From Mobilicoccus massiliensis (lineage in GTDB: Bacteria; Actinomycetota; Actinomycetes; Actinomycetales; Dermatophilaceae), in NCBI RefSeq assembly GCF_000826525.2, contig NZ_LN651329.1:1-64000 (forward strand): a stretch of 64,000 nucleotides of DNA, written 5' to 3'. Position 1 is the stretch's first letter. Each line of letters starts with the position of its first letter. Position numbers and translations under genes: made by a program. Of the stretch, positions 53,781 to 63,223 are shown one piece after another. The notes beneath the pieces were generated by a model. It made no database searches, was not told the DNA's origin, and was given only the letters and a program-made list of their open reading frames with translations.

Positions 53781-54989
53781 ATGACCGATTCATCCAACCG
53801 TCCGACCACCGTCATCGTCGATGGGGCGCGCACCCCGATCGGTCGGCTCCTCGGCTCGCTCGCGGGATTCACCGGTGCCGATCTCGGCGGCGTCGCCATT
53901 CGGGCCGCACTCGAGAAGTCCGGGGTGAAGCCCGAGCAGGTCGACTACGTCATCATGGGCCAGGTGTTGACCGCAGGCGCGGGTCAGATCCCCGCCCGCC
54001 AGGCCGCCACCAAGGCGGGCATCCCGATGAACGTTCCCGCGCTCACGATCAACAAGGTGTGCCTCTCCGGGCTCGACGCGATCGCGCTCGCCGACCAGCT
54101 CATCCGTGCGGGTGAGTTCGACATCGTCGTCGCCGGCGGCCAGGAGTCGATGACCCAGGCCCCGCACCTGCTCGCCAAGAGCCGTTCGGGCTTCAAGTAC
54201 GGCGACGTCACGATGAAGGACCACATGGACTACGACGGTCTGTGGGACGCCTTCACCGACCAGGGCATGGGCAACCTCACCGAGAGCGGCAACAGCGGTG
54301 ACGCCGAGGTCAGCCGCGAAGAGCAGGACGCCTACTCGGCGCGGAGTCACCAGCGCGCCGCGAAGGGCTGGGAGGACGGGGTCTTCGACGACGAGGTCGT
54401 GCCGGTCTCCATCCCGCAGCGCAAGGGCGACCCGGTGCAGTTCACCAAGGACGAGGGCATCCGCCCCGACACCACGGCCGAGAGCCTGGGCAAGCTGCGT
54501 CCGGCCTTCGGCAAGGACGGCACGATCACGGCCGGCTCGGCCTCGCAGATCAGCGACGGCGCGTGCGCGGTCGTCGTCATGAGCAAGGCCAAGGCCGAGG
54601 AGCTCGGCCTGCAGTGGCTCGCCGAGATCGGTGCGCACGGCGTCGTCGCCGGGCCCGACTCCACGCTGCAGCTGCAGCCGTCGAACGCGATCGTCGAGGC
54701 CTGCCGCAAGGAGGGCATCGAGCCCGGCGACCTCGATCTCGTCGAGATCAACGAGGCGTTCGCCGCCGTCGGCGTCGCCTCGGCGCGTGCGCTCGGGCTG
54801 TCGGACGACAAGGTCAACGTCAACGGCGGGGCCATCGCGGTGGGCCACCCGATCGGCATGTCGGGTGCGCGCATCACGCTGCACGTCGCCAAGGAGCTCG
54901 CGCGCCGCGGCGGCGGCGTGGGTGCCGCCTCGCTGTGTGGTGGCGGCGGTCAGGGCGACGCGTTGATCGTCCGGGTCCCGAAGAACTGA
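53781..54989 (+). CDS. Mirror copy: acetyl-CoA C-acetyltransferase
   Basis: Identical to 19002-20210 (402 residues, C94, H356, C386). Confidence 0.92.
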   Translation: MTDSSNRPTTVIVDGARTPIGRLLGSLAGFTGADLGGVAIRAALEKSGVKPEQVDYVIMGQVLTAGAGQIPARQAATKAGIPMNVPALTINKVCLSGLDAIALADQLIRAGEFDIVVAGGQESMTQAPHLLAKSRSGFKYGDVTMKDHMDYDGLWDAFTDQGMGNLTESGNSGDAEVSREEQDAYSARSHQRAAKGWEDGVFDDEVVPVSIPQRKGDPVQFTKDEGIRPDTTAESLGKLRPAFGKDGTITAGSASQISDGACAVVVMSKAKAEELGLQWLAEIGAHGVVAGPDSTLQLQPSNAIVEACRKEGIEPGDLDLVEINEAFAAVGVASARALGLSDDKVNVNGGAIAVGHPIGMSGARITLHVAKELARRGGGVGAASLCGGGGQGDALIVRVPKN

Positions 54990-55004
54990 TCGCTGGGGCA
55001 TGCT

Positions 55005-55036
55005 GGACCGGTGGGCAGGTTCCTGCTCACCGGTCC
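55005..55036 (+). terminator. Mirror copy: thiolase terminator
   Basis: Same 15-bp hairpin with one mismatch as 18955-18986. Confidence 0.65.
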
Positions 55037-55127
55037 GGCCTCCGCATCTTCCGTACCTTCCGCACATCCACTGCCGACGCCGGTCGCTGTAGTCCGCACT
55101 CGAGACCCCGAATGAGGTAGTTCACCG

Positions 55128-56087
55128 ATGGCCCGTCAGGTCGACGTCCCCGCACTCGTGGAGAACGCGCGAAAGGGTTCGCCGCGTGCCGTGGCGAGGC
55201 TCATCTCGCTCGTCGAGGACGGGCACCCGGCGTTGCGCGACATCATGGCCGCGCTCGCGCCGCACACGGGGCACGCGCACATCATCGGCATCACCGGCAG
55301 CCCGGGCGTCGGCAAGTCGACGTCGACGAACGCGCTGGTCACCGCGCTGCGCAAGCAGGGTAAGCGGGTCGGCGTGCTCGCGGTCGACCCGAGCTCGCCG
55401 TTCTCCGGGGGAGCCCTGCTCGGTGACCGGGTCCGCATGCAGGATCACGCCCTCGACCCCGAGGTCTACATCCGCTCGCTCGCGAGCCGCGGCCACCTCG
55501 GTGGCCTCTCGGCCGCGACCCCCCAGGCGATGCGCGTGCTCGACGCCGCGGGCTGCGACGTCATCCTCGTCGAGACCGTCGGTGTCGGTCAGAGCGAGGT
55601 CGAGATCGTCGGCATGGCCGACACCACCCTCGTCCTGCTCGCCCCGGGCATGGGCGACGGCATCCAGGCCGCCAAGGCGGGCATCCTCGAGATCGGTGAC
55701 GTGTTCGTCGTCAACAAGGCCGACCGCGACGGAGCCGACGCGACGGTGCGCGACATCCGCCACATGATCAGCCTCGGCGATCGCACCGAGCCCAACCTGT
55801 GGCGCCCGCCGGTCCTCAAGACCATCGCCGACCGCATGCAGGGGGTCGAGGAGGTCATCGAGGGCATCGAGAAGCACCAGGCGTGGATGGCCGAACACGG
55901 CGAACTCGACCGTCGCCGTCGCGCCCGCGCCACCGAGGAGATCGAGTCGATCGTCCTCGCCCAGCTGCGGGCGCGTATGGGCGACCTGCGCGACGGCCAC
56001 GGCATCGACGACCTGGCGGGCGATGTCGTCGCCGGCCGCACCGACACCTATCGGGCCGCCGACGAGGTGCTCGCCGCCCTCACCTGA
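55128..56087 (+). CDS. meaB: Mirror copy: MeaB G-protein chaperone
   Basis: Identical to 17904-18863 (319 residues, GSPGVGKS, ETVGVGQSE, NKAD). Confidence 0.93.
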   Translation: MARQVDVPALVENARKGSPRAVARLISLVEDGHPALRDIMAALAPHTGHAHIIGITGSPGVGKSTSTNALVTALRKQGKRVGVLAVDPSSPFSGGALLGDRVRMQDHALDPEVYIRSLASRGHLGGLSAATPQAMRVLDAAGCDVILVETVGVGQSEVEIVGMADTTLVLLAPGMGDGIQAAKAGILEIGDVFVVNKADRDGADATVRDIRHMISLGDRTEPNLWRPPVLKTIADRMQGVEEVIEGIEKHQAWMAEHGELDRRRRARATEEIESIVLAQLRARMGDLRDGHGIDDLAGDVVAGRTDTYRAADEVLAALT

Positions 56088-56180
56088 TCGTCGGCCGGGC
56101 CTGGCTCGCGGGGCGTCGCGCACGGCGACGACGCCGGGCCCGGGATCGTCGTGGGTCCGGTGAACAGTAGGCTGACCTGC

Positions 56181-56708
56181 ATGAAGTCATCTCGCACGCT
56201 CGCGTTCGACCCGATCCGCCGGGCGGCCGTGCTGTGGGAGCGCACGTGGGGGCGAGCCTCGGCGCCGCAGTCGATGGCGACGGCCACCTCGGTCATGCGG
56301 GTGCAGCAGTTGCTGCTCGCCGACTTCGACGCCGAACTGGCCGAGTTCGACCTCACCTTCCCTCGGTTCGAGGCGCTGGTGCTGTTGACCTTCAGCCGGG
56401 AGGGGCGGCTGCCCATGAGCAAGGTGGGGGAGCGGCTCATGGTGCATCCGACCTCGGCGACGAGCGTGATCCAGCGACTCGCGTCGCAGGGCTTCGTCGA
56501 GCGCGTGCCCAACCCGCTGGACGGGCGCGGCACGCTCGCGGTCATCACCCCGGCGGGCCGCGCCGTCGCCGAGCGGGGTATGGCCAAGCTCGTCGACTCC
56601 GGGTTCGGGGTCGCCGCGCTCACGGGCCCCGAACGGGTCGAGTTGTTCCGGCTGCTCGAGAAGATCCGCCGCCACCACGGCGACTTCGACGCGCTGGAAG
56701 GTGCGTAG
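56181..56708 (+). CDS. Mirror copy: MarR family regulator
   Basis: Identical to 17283-17810 (175 residues); TAGGCT lies seven bases before the ATG. Confidence 0.8.
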   Translation: MKSSRTLAFDPIRRAAVLWERTWGRASAPQSMATATSVMRVQQLLLADFDAELAEFDLTFPRFEALVLLTFSREGRLPMSKVGERLMVHPTSATSVIQRLASQGFVERVPNPLDGRGTLAVITPAGRAVAERGMAKLVDSGFGVAALTGPERVELFRLLEKIRRHHGDFDALEGA

Positions 56709-56776
56709 GTCGCGGCCTGCGGCCCTGACCGGCCACGCGCGCCGGTGGATCAGAGCTCACGGGTCATGCTCGCGGG

Positions 56777-57718
56777 TCACGGGTACCGGCACGCCTCGGG
56801 TTCGTGCGCGGCGATGCGCTCGGTCTCCATCTGGAACGTCGAGTGGTGGATCGACACCTCGAAGTGCTCCGCGACACACGCCCTGATGTCCTCCAGCATC
56901 TCCGCGGCGTGGCCGTCGGTGAAGCAGGTGTCGTCGACGACGACGTGGGCGGTGAGTGTCGGCAGACCGGTGGCCACGGTCGAGGCGTGCAGGTCGTGGA
57001 CGTCCTTCACGTGATCGAGGGCGAGGATGTGGCGGCGGACCTCCTCGAGGTCGAGCCCTGCGGGCGCGAACTCCATGAGCACGCTCGTCGTCTCGCGCAG
57101 GAGGACGAACGCGCGAGGGAGGATGAGGGCGGCGATGAAGAGGCCCGCGACGGCGTCGGCCTGCTGGAAGCCGGTCGTCGAGATGACGATGGCCGCGACG
57201 ATGACGCCGAGCGAACCGAGCGCGTCGTTGAGCACCTCGAGGAACGCCGCGCGCATGTTGAAGTTCGCGCCGCGACTCGAGGCGAGGACCGTGATCGCGA
57301 CGACGTTGGCCGCGAGCCCCACGGCACCGAAGAACAGCAGTTCGCCGGCGGGGATCTCGGGTGGCTCGAGGAGGCGCCGGACCCCCTCGACCGCGGCGTA
57401 GACGCCCACGGCGGTGAGCAGAGCCGCCTGACCGAGCGCCGCGATGACCTCGATACGACGAAAGCCCCAGGTGCGCCTGGCATCGGCCGGCCGAAGCATG
57501 AGCGTGGCGGCGACGAGCGCCACGAGCAGGCCCGAGGCGTCGGTCAGCGCGTGGACCGTGTCGGTGAGCAGGGCGAGGCTGCCCGTGACCACCGCTCCGA
57601 TCCCCTGAGCGACGACGATCGTCGCCGTGAGGCCGAAGGCGATCCAGAGCCTGCGGCGGTGATCCCCGGGGCGGCCGGCCTCGGGGACAGTGGGCCGGTG
57701 GTCGTGTCCTGCGCCCAT
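56777..57718 (-). CDS. Mirror copy: CzcD-like CDF metal exporter
   Basis: Identical to 16273-17214 (313 residues, H56/D60 and E161/D165). Confidence 0.85.
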   Translation of the reverse strand: MGAGHDHRPTVPEAGRPGDHRRRLWIAFGLTATIVVAQGIGAVVTGSLALLTDTVHALTDASGLLVALVAATLMLRPADARRTWGFRRIEVIAALGQAALLTAVGVYAAVEGVRRLLEPPEIPAGELLFFGAVGLAANVVAITVLASSRGANFNMRAAFLEVLNDALGSLGVIVAAIVISTTGFQQADAVAGLFIAALILPRAFVLLRETTSVLMEFAPAGLDLEEVRRHILALDHVKDVHDLHASTVATGLPTLTAHVVVDDTCFTDGHAAEMLEDIRACVAEHFEVSIHHSTFQMETERIAAHEPEACRYP

Positions 57719-57768
57719 GTGGATCCTCCTCCGGGTGTCGTGAGCGATGTGCGGGTGGGTGTCGTCGG

Positions 57769-58122
57769 TCAGGGGGTGTGCAGGTGCGGGCACAGCACCG
57801 CCTCGGAGCCGGTGGCGCGCAGGATGTCCCGGGCCGCGGCGATGAGCGTGCGCAGCCGCGCCGGGTTCTCGAGCGCGTACCAGGTCGCTCGGCCCTCGGG
57901 TCGCTGCGTCACCAGGCCGCACTCGTGCAGGAACGCGATGTGCTTGCTCACGGTCGACTGCGCGAGTCCGAGATGCTCGACGAGATCGCGCACCCGGTGC
58001 TCGCCGGAGGCGAGGTGCTGCAGGATGGCCAGCCGCGTGGGCTCGCCGAGGGTGTCGAACAGGTGCGCGTAGGCGGCGGTCGCCGTGTCGTCGAGCACGG
58101 GGGGCTCTTCTCGTATCGCCAT
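57769..58122 (-). CDS. Mirror copy: ArsR/SmtB metal-sensing repressor
   Basis: Identical to 15869-16222 (117 residues), first gene of the mirrored metal-efflux pair. Confidence 0.85.
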   Translation of the reverse strand: MAIREEPPVLDDTATAAYAHLFDTLGEPTRLAILQHLASGEHRVRDLVEHLGLAQSTVSKHIAFLHECGLVTQRPEGRATWYALENPARLRTLIAAARDILRATGSEAVLCPHLHTP

Positions 58123-58149
58123 TAGACGATCATATCGCTGTGTGGCGAT
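58115..58149 (-). promoter_or_regulatory. Mirror copy: ArsR operon promoter/operator
   Basis: Same TATGAT -10 box and ATCGCCA/TGGCGAT arms as 15842-15876. Confidence 0.5.
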
Positions 58150-58259
58150 GAAAGCGAGGCCCACCCGAGCTGTCGTGGCCGTGATTCTCGCGTCCCACGA
58201 CGCTCCGCGCCCCTCCGATCGCGTGGATCGATTCGAGAAATCGGAGATCGGGTCTGGAT

Positions 58260-58284
58260 AAGTACTAGGACTTCCTAGTACTTT
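58260..58284 (+). promoter_or_regulatory. Mirror copy: operator and -10 box of the acyl-CoA mutase gene
   Basis: Palindrome at 58260-58283 overlapping TACTTT (58279-58284), six bases before the ATG; same as 15707-15731. Confidence 0.75.
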
Positions 58285-58290
58285 GGGGGC

Positions 58291-60069
58291 ATGACGATGA
58301 CGGAGCCACAGCAGACGCAGCAGCAAGCCATGTCCGGTCGCGAGCGCTGGCAGCAGCGTTTCGACAACTCCCGGGTCCGTCAGGCGGACTTCACGACGCT
58401 CTCGGGTATGGAGGTCGACCCGGTCTACGGCCCGACCCCCGAGCAGGAGGCCGCCGACCCCGACTTCGAGCGCATCGGCTGGCCGGGCGAGTTCCCGTTC
58501 ACCCGAGGCCTGTACCCCACCGGCTACCGCGGACGCACGTGGACCATCCGCCAGTTCGCGGGCTTCGGCAACGCCAAGCAGACCAACGAGCGCTACAAGA
58601 TGATCCTCGGCCGCGGCGGCGGCGGTCTCTCGGTGGCGTTCGACATGCCCACCCTCATGGGACGTGACTCCGACGACGCGATGAGCCTCGGCGAGGTTGG
58701 TCACTGCGGCGTGGCCATCGACTCGGCCAACGACATGGACATCCTGTTCTCCGACATCCCGCTCGGCGACGTCACCACCTCGATGACGATCTCGGGCCCG
58801 GCCGTGCCGGTGTTCTGCATGTACCTCGTCGCCGCCGAGCGTCAGGGCGTCGACCCCGGCGTGCTCAACGGCACGCTGCAGACCGACATCTTCAAGGAGT
58901 ACATCGCGCAGAAGGAGTGGCTGTTCTCTCCGGAGCCCCACCTGCGCCTCATCGGCGACCTCATGGAGTACTGCAACGCCGAGATCCCCGCGTACAAGCC
59001 GCTGTCGGTCTCCGGCTACCACATCCGTGAGGCGGGCGCGACGGCCGCGCAGGAGCTCGCGTTCACGCTCGCCGACGGCTTCGGCTACGTCGAGCTCGGC
59101 CTCTCCCGCGGTCTCGACGTCAACTCGTTCGCGCCCGGCCTGAGCTTCTTCTTCGACTCCCACGTCGACTTCTTCGAGGAGATCGCCAAGTTCCGCGCGG
59201 CGCGTCGCATCTGGGCGAAGTGGCTGCGCGACGTCTACGGCGCGACCAGCGAGAAGGCGCAGTGGCTGCGCTTCCACACCCAGACCGCGGGCGTCTCGCT
59301 CACCGCGCAGCAGCCGCTCAACAACGTCGTGCGTACCGCCACCGAGGCGCTCGCCGCAGTGCTCGGCGGCACGAACTCCCTGCACACCAACGCGCTCGAC
59401 GAGACCCTCGCGCTGCCCACCGAGCAGTCCGCCGAGGTCGCGCTGCGCACCCAGCAGGTCATCATGGAGGAGACCGGCGTCGTCAACGTCGCCGACCCGC
59501 TCGGCGGCTCGTGGTACGTCGAGGCGCTCACCGACAAGATCGAGGCCGAGGCCGAGCGCATCTTCGACTCGATCCTGCGCATGGGCACCAGCGGTCTGGG
59601 CTCGGCCGACAAGGAGGCGCTCGCCGAGGTCGTGCGCGCCAACGCCGGCAACAAGGGCGACGACGCGGTGTGGCCGATGACCTCGGGCATCCTGCGCGGC
59701 ATCGAGGAGGGCTGGTTCTCCTCCGAGATCGCCGACGCGGCCTTCCAGCACCAGATCGCGCTGGAGAAGGGCGACAAGAAGGTCGTCGGCGTCAACTGCC
59801 ACACCGACTCCGTCGCGAACGAGCTCGAGATCCTGCGCGTCAGCCACGAGGTCGAGAAGGAGCAGGTGCGTGAGCTCGACACGCGGCGCGCCGCCCGCAA
59901 CGAGGACATCGCGGCCGACGCCCTGGCCCGGATGGTCGAGGTCTCCCGCACCAAGGAGAACATGATCCCGGCCATGCTCGACGCCGTGCGTGCCGAGTGC
60001 ACCCTGGGTGAGATCTGCAACGCCCTGCGCGACGAGTGGGGCATCTACCGCGAGCCGGCCCGCTTCTGA
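58291..60069 (+). CDS. icmA: Mirror copy: isobutyryl-CoA mutase-type large subunit
   Basis: Identical to 13922-15700 (592 residues, F89/Q207, no B12 domain). Confidence 0.85.
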   Translation: MTMTEPQQTQQQAMSGRERWQQRFDNSRVRQADFTTLSGMEVDPVYGPTPEQEAADPDFERIGWPGEFPFTRGLYPTGYRGRTWTIRQFAGFGNAKQTNERYKMILGRGGGGLSVAFDMPTLMGRDSDDAMSLGEVGHCGVAIDSANDMDILFSDIPLGDVTTSMTISGPAVPVFCMYLVAAERQGVDPGVLNGTLQTDIFKEYIAQKEWLFSPEPHLRLIGDLMEYCNAEIPAYKPLSVSGYHIREAGATAAQELAFTLADGFGYVELGLSRGLDVNSFAPGLSFFFDSHVDFFEEIAKFRAARRIWAKWLRDVYGATSEKAQWLRFHTQTAGVSLTAQQPLNNVVRTATEALAAVLGGTNSLHTNALDETLALPTEQSAEVALRTQQVIMEETGVVNVADPLGGSWYVEALTDKIEAEAERIFDSILRMGTSGLGSADKEALAEVVRANAGNKGDDAVWPMTSGILRGIEEGWFSSEIADAAFQHQIALEKGDKKVVGVNCHTDSVANELEILRVSHEVEKEQVRELDTRRAARNEDIAADALARMVEVSRTKENMIPAMLDAVRAECTLGEICNALRDEWGIYREPARF

Positions 60070-60090
60070 GCGAGGTCGCGCACACGGATC

Positions 60091-60128
60091 GTGGCCCGGA
60101 TCGAGGAGATGTCGTCGATCCGGGCCAC
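60091..60128 (+). terminator. Mirror copy: mutase terminator
   Basis: Same 14-bp hairpin as 13863-13900. Confidence 0.7.
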
Positions 60129-60182
60129 GTTGTTCAAGTGTGTCGGCTTCATGTGGGCCGGCCCGTCGCCGAAGGGAACGAC

Positions 60183-61079
60183 ATGCGACGCCTTCCCCTC
60201 GTCCTCGGCCTCGTGCTGATTCCCGCCCCCGTGGTCGCGACGGCCCCGACGCCGGCCGCCGCCTCCGGCGCGGGCCGGGTCACGGTCTCGACCACCCGTG
60301 TCTCCCAGGACACCCTGCGCGATCCGGTGTTGCGCGGCACCGCCCCCGCCGGCAGCCGCCTCACGGTGCAGGTCCGACTCGGTGGTCGTTGGCGCGCCAA
60401 CCGCCACCTCACCGCCGGACGGGACGGGAGGTACTCGGTGCCCCTGTCGTACGGCCGGGGAGCAGTCGCGACCTTCTCGCACCGCGTCGTCTCCGCCCAG
60501 GGGGCGGTGAGCCCGCTGGTCACGCTGAGGCGCACCGCGGTGCTCGCGCCTGCGGTGCGCCGGACCACCCGCGCGGACGTGGCGAAGACGTGGCGTCCGG
60601 GATGCCCCGTGCACTACTCCAGGCTCTCCACCGTCGAGATGAACCACTGGGGCTTCGACGGCCGCATGCATCGTGGCCGCATCGTCCTCGCCTCGACGGC
60701 GACGACGAGTGCGCTGCAGGCGTTCCAGGTCGGCATCTCCTCGAAGTTCCCCATCGCCGCGATGCGCGAGGTGTCGGCGTACGGCGGCAGCGACGAGCGG
60801 TCCATGGCCGCGAACAACACCTCTGCGTTCAACTGCCGGGCCATCACGAACGGCAAGGGGTGGTCGAAGCACTCCTTCGGCCGCGCGATCGACGTCAACC
60901 CCGTGCAGAACCCGTACATCTACAAGGGCACCGTCTCGCCCGCCGCGGGTCGGGCCTACCGGAACCGGGCCGACGTGCGGCCCGGGATGATGGTCGCGTC
61001 CAACCCGTTGACGAGGGCCTTCACGAGTCGTGGCTGGACGTGGCTGTCGAGCTACGACTACCAGCACGTGGAGAAGTAG
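60183..61079 (+). CDS. Mirror copy: secreted M15-type metallopeptidase
   Basis: Identical to 12912-13808 (298 residues, signal peptide, H230/D237/H295). Confidence 0.8.
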   Translation: MRRLPLVLGLVLIPAPVVATAPTPAAASGAGRVTVSTTRVSQDTLRDPVLRGTAPAGSRLTVQVRLGGRWRANRHLTAGRDGRYSVPLSYGRGAVATFSHRVVSAQGAVSPLVTLRRTAVLAPAVRRTTRADVAKTWRPGCPVHYSRLSTVEMNHWGFDGRMHRGRIVLASTATTSALQAFQVGISSKFPIAAMREVSAYGGSDERSMAANNTSAFNCRAITNGKGWSKHSFGRAIDVNPVQNPYIYKGTVSPAAGRAYRNRADVRPGMMVASNPLTRAFTSRGWTWLSSYDYQHVEK

Positions 61080-61159
61080 GGCGCGTTCTCGCTCGTGATC
61101 GCTCGGTCGGAGCGCTGCCCGACTGTGCCCGGCGACGGTGGTTCGGCAAGAATGCAGAC

Positions 61160-62077
61160 ATGACCGAACAGCCTCCGATCCGTTCCTCCGCTCTTCGTGG
61201 TGCCGTCGACCTCTCCTCACTGGGTAAGGGTCCGAAGAACGACGCGCCCGGGTCGTCGCAGCCCGGCTCGATCCGGGTGGACGCCGACGAGGCGTCGTTC
61301 GAGGAGCTCATGCTCGGCACCCGCGAGGTTCCCGCGCTCGTCGTCGTCTGGTCGGCGTCGCACCCGGAGACCGAGGCCGCCGTGCGCAACGCGGTCACGG
61401 CGGCGGAGCGGCTGCAGGGGCGCCTGCGCGTCGTCGCGGTCGACGCCGACGCGCAGCCCCGGCTCGCGCAGGCGTTCCAGGTGCAGCAGTTGCCGTTCAC
61501 CCTGGGTGTCATCGCCGCCCAGCCGGTGCCGCTGTCGCCGGGCGTCATCCCCGTCGACCAGCTCCTCCCGGCGCTCGAGCAGCTTCTCGAGGTCGCGGCC
61601 CAGAACGGTGTGACCGGTCGCGTCGTCGCCGGCGAGGGGGAGCAGGAGCCCGAGCCCGAGCCGCTCTCACCCGAGCACCAGGCCGCGTACGACGCGATCG
61701 AGGCCGGTGACTACGGCGCTGCGGCGGCGGCTTACGAGGCCGCGCTCAAGAAGAACCCCAAGGACGCCGACGCGGCGGCCGGTCTCGCTCAGGTCTCGCT
61801 CATGCAGCGCACCGAGGGCGCCGATCTCGCCTCCGCGCGCGATGACGCGGCGTCTCGGCCCGACGACATCGACGCCCAACTCCTCGTCGCCGACCTCGAC
61901 GTGCTCGGCGGGCATGTCGAGGACGCGTTCTCGCGGCTCGTCGACCTCGTGCGCCGTACCGCCGACGAGGACCGCGAGAAGGTCCGCACCCGTCTGGTCG
62001 AGCTCTTCGAGGTCGTCGGTGCGCAGGACGAGCGGGTCGTCAAGGCTCGTCGCGCGCTCATGAGCGCACTGTTCTGA
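61160..62077 (+). CDS. Mirror copy: YbbN/CnoX-like co-chaperone
   Basis: Identical to 11914-12831 (305 residues, CxxC-less thioredoxin fold plus TPR). Confidence 0.8.
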   Translation: MTEQPPIRSSALRGAVDLSSLGKGPKNDAPGSSQPGSIRVDADEASFEELMLGTREVPALVVVWSASHPETEAAVRNAVTAAERLQGRLRVVAVDADAQPRLAQAFQVQQLPFTLGVIAAQPVPLSPGVIPVDQLLPALEQLLEVAAQNGVTGRVVAGEGEQEPEPEPLSPEHQAAYDAIEAGDYGAAAAAYEAALKKNPKDADAAAGLAQVSLMQRTEGADLASARDDAASRPDDIDAQLLVADLDVLGGHVEDAFSRLVDLVRRTADEDREKVRTRLVELFEVVGAQDERVVKARRALMSALF

Positions 62078-62134
62078 GCCTCCGGACGTTCCGCCGGCCA
62101 CCCGGGTCCACTCGGGCCGAGTGGAGCGCGGAGG

Positions 62135-62212
62135 ACGTGGAAGATGGGATGGCAGCGGGAACGGGGTGATCACCCCCATCCGGCTGCCATCACGTCTTCC
62201 ATCCCATCTGCC
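62135..62212. repeat. Mirror copy of nested palindromic element B
   Basis: Same element as 11779-11856, between the mirrored convergent genes. Copy A (4095-4160) has no mirror in this window. Confidence 0.8.
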
Positions 62213-62270
62213 GTCACGGTAGGAGACACCACCGGGTGGGACGGGCGAGGCGCGTAGACCGGCTCGCTCG

Positions 62271-63161
62271 TCAGACGCCGCGGGCGTGGAGTACGAAGTC
62301 CCACGCCACTCCGGTGAATCGGCGGGTCGGGCGCCAGATCGCGCGCAGCTCGCGCCGCAGTGACGCCCCGGCCAGGGGCACGACTCGCACGAGGCCCTCG
62401 CGCCGGGCCGCCTCGATCGCGTGCGTCGACACGACGGCCGGGCCGATGCCGGCGGCGACGCTCTGCACGATCGCCGCCGTACTCGACAACTCCATGACCG
62501 GCGCCGCGACCTCGCGACCGGCGAGAAGGTCGTCGATGGTCTGCCGGGTGCCGGAGCCGGGCTCACGGACCACCAGCGGTGTGACGGCGAGTTCGTCGAG
62601 TGTCACCTGCGCCCGGTGCGTCCACGAATGTCCCGGGGCGACGATGACGACGAGCTCGTCGCGGTCCACCACCGTTCCGTGCAGCGTCGGCGGGCGGCCC
62701 GGCGACTCGATGAAGCCGACGTCGAGCTCGCCGGATTCCACCGCGGCGACGACGTCGGTCGAGTTCATCACCCGAACACGTACCTGCACGTGCGGATGGA
62801 CCTCGCGAAACGAGGTCAGCCAGCGGGGGACCAGGTGTTCGCCGATCGTCAGGCTCGCGCCGACGAGCAGGTGTGAGTCGAGATCCTCGCGCAGGGAGTC
62901 GGCGCCCGCGGCGAGAAGGTCGAGGGCCGCGAGCACCGGCTCGGCCCAGTCGACGACGAGCCGGCCGTGTGCCGTCAACCGCGATCCGGTGGGACTGCGG
63001 TCGATGAGAGACAGCCCGAGATCGCGTTCGAGCCGCGCGAGAAGGCGGCTGGCGTTGGGCTGGGCGAGACCGAGCGATCGTGCGCCCGCCCCGACGCTGC
63101 CGGTCTCGGCCACCGCGGCGAGCAGGGCGAGACCGGCGATGTCCGGGCGGCGCGAGGTCAT
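62271..63161 (-). CDS. Mirror copy: LysR family regulator (YeiE-like)
   Basis: Identical to 10830-11720 (296 residues), leaderless start behind TATCAT. Confidence 0.85.
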   Translation of the reverse strand: MTSRRPDIAGLALLAAVAETGSVGAGARSLGLAQPNASRLLARLERDLGLSLIDRSPTGSRLTAHGRLVVDWAEPVLAALDLLAAGADSLREDLDSHLLVGASLTIGEHLVPRWLTSFREVHPHVQVRVRVMNSTDVVAAVESGELDVGFIESPGRPPTLHGTVVDRDELVVIVAPGHSWTHRAQVTLDELAVTPLVVREPGSGTRQTIDDLLAGREVAAPVMELSSTAAIVQSVAAGIGPAVVSTHAIEAARREGLVRVVPLAGASLRRELRAIWRPTRRFTGVAWDFVLHARGV

Positions 63162-63164
63162 GCA

Positions 63165-63185
63165 CGAATGATATGGGCTCATTCG
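63165..63185. promoter_or_regulatory. Mirror copy: LysR-type operator
   Basis: Same 7-7-7 inverted repeat as 10806-10826. Confidence 0.7.
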
Positions 63186-63223
63186 AAAGAGGGTGCTAGC
63201 GCCGCCGGAGGCGCAGGAGCAGC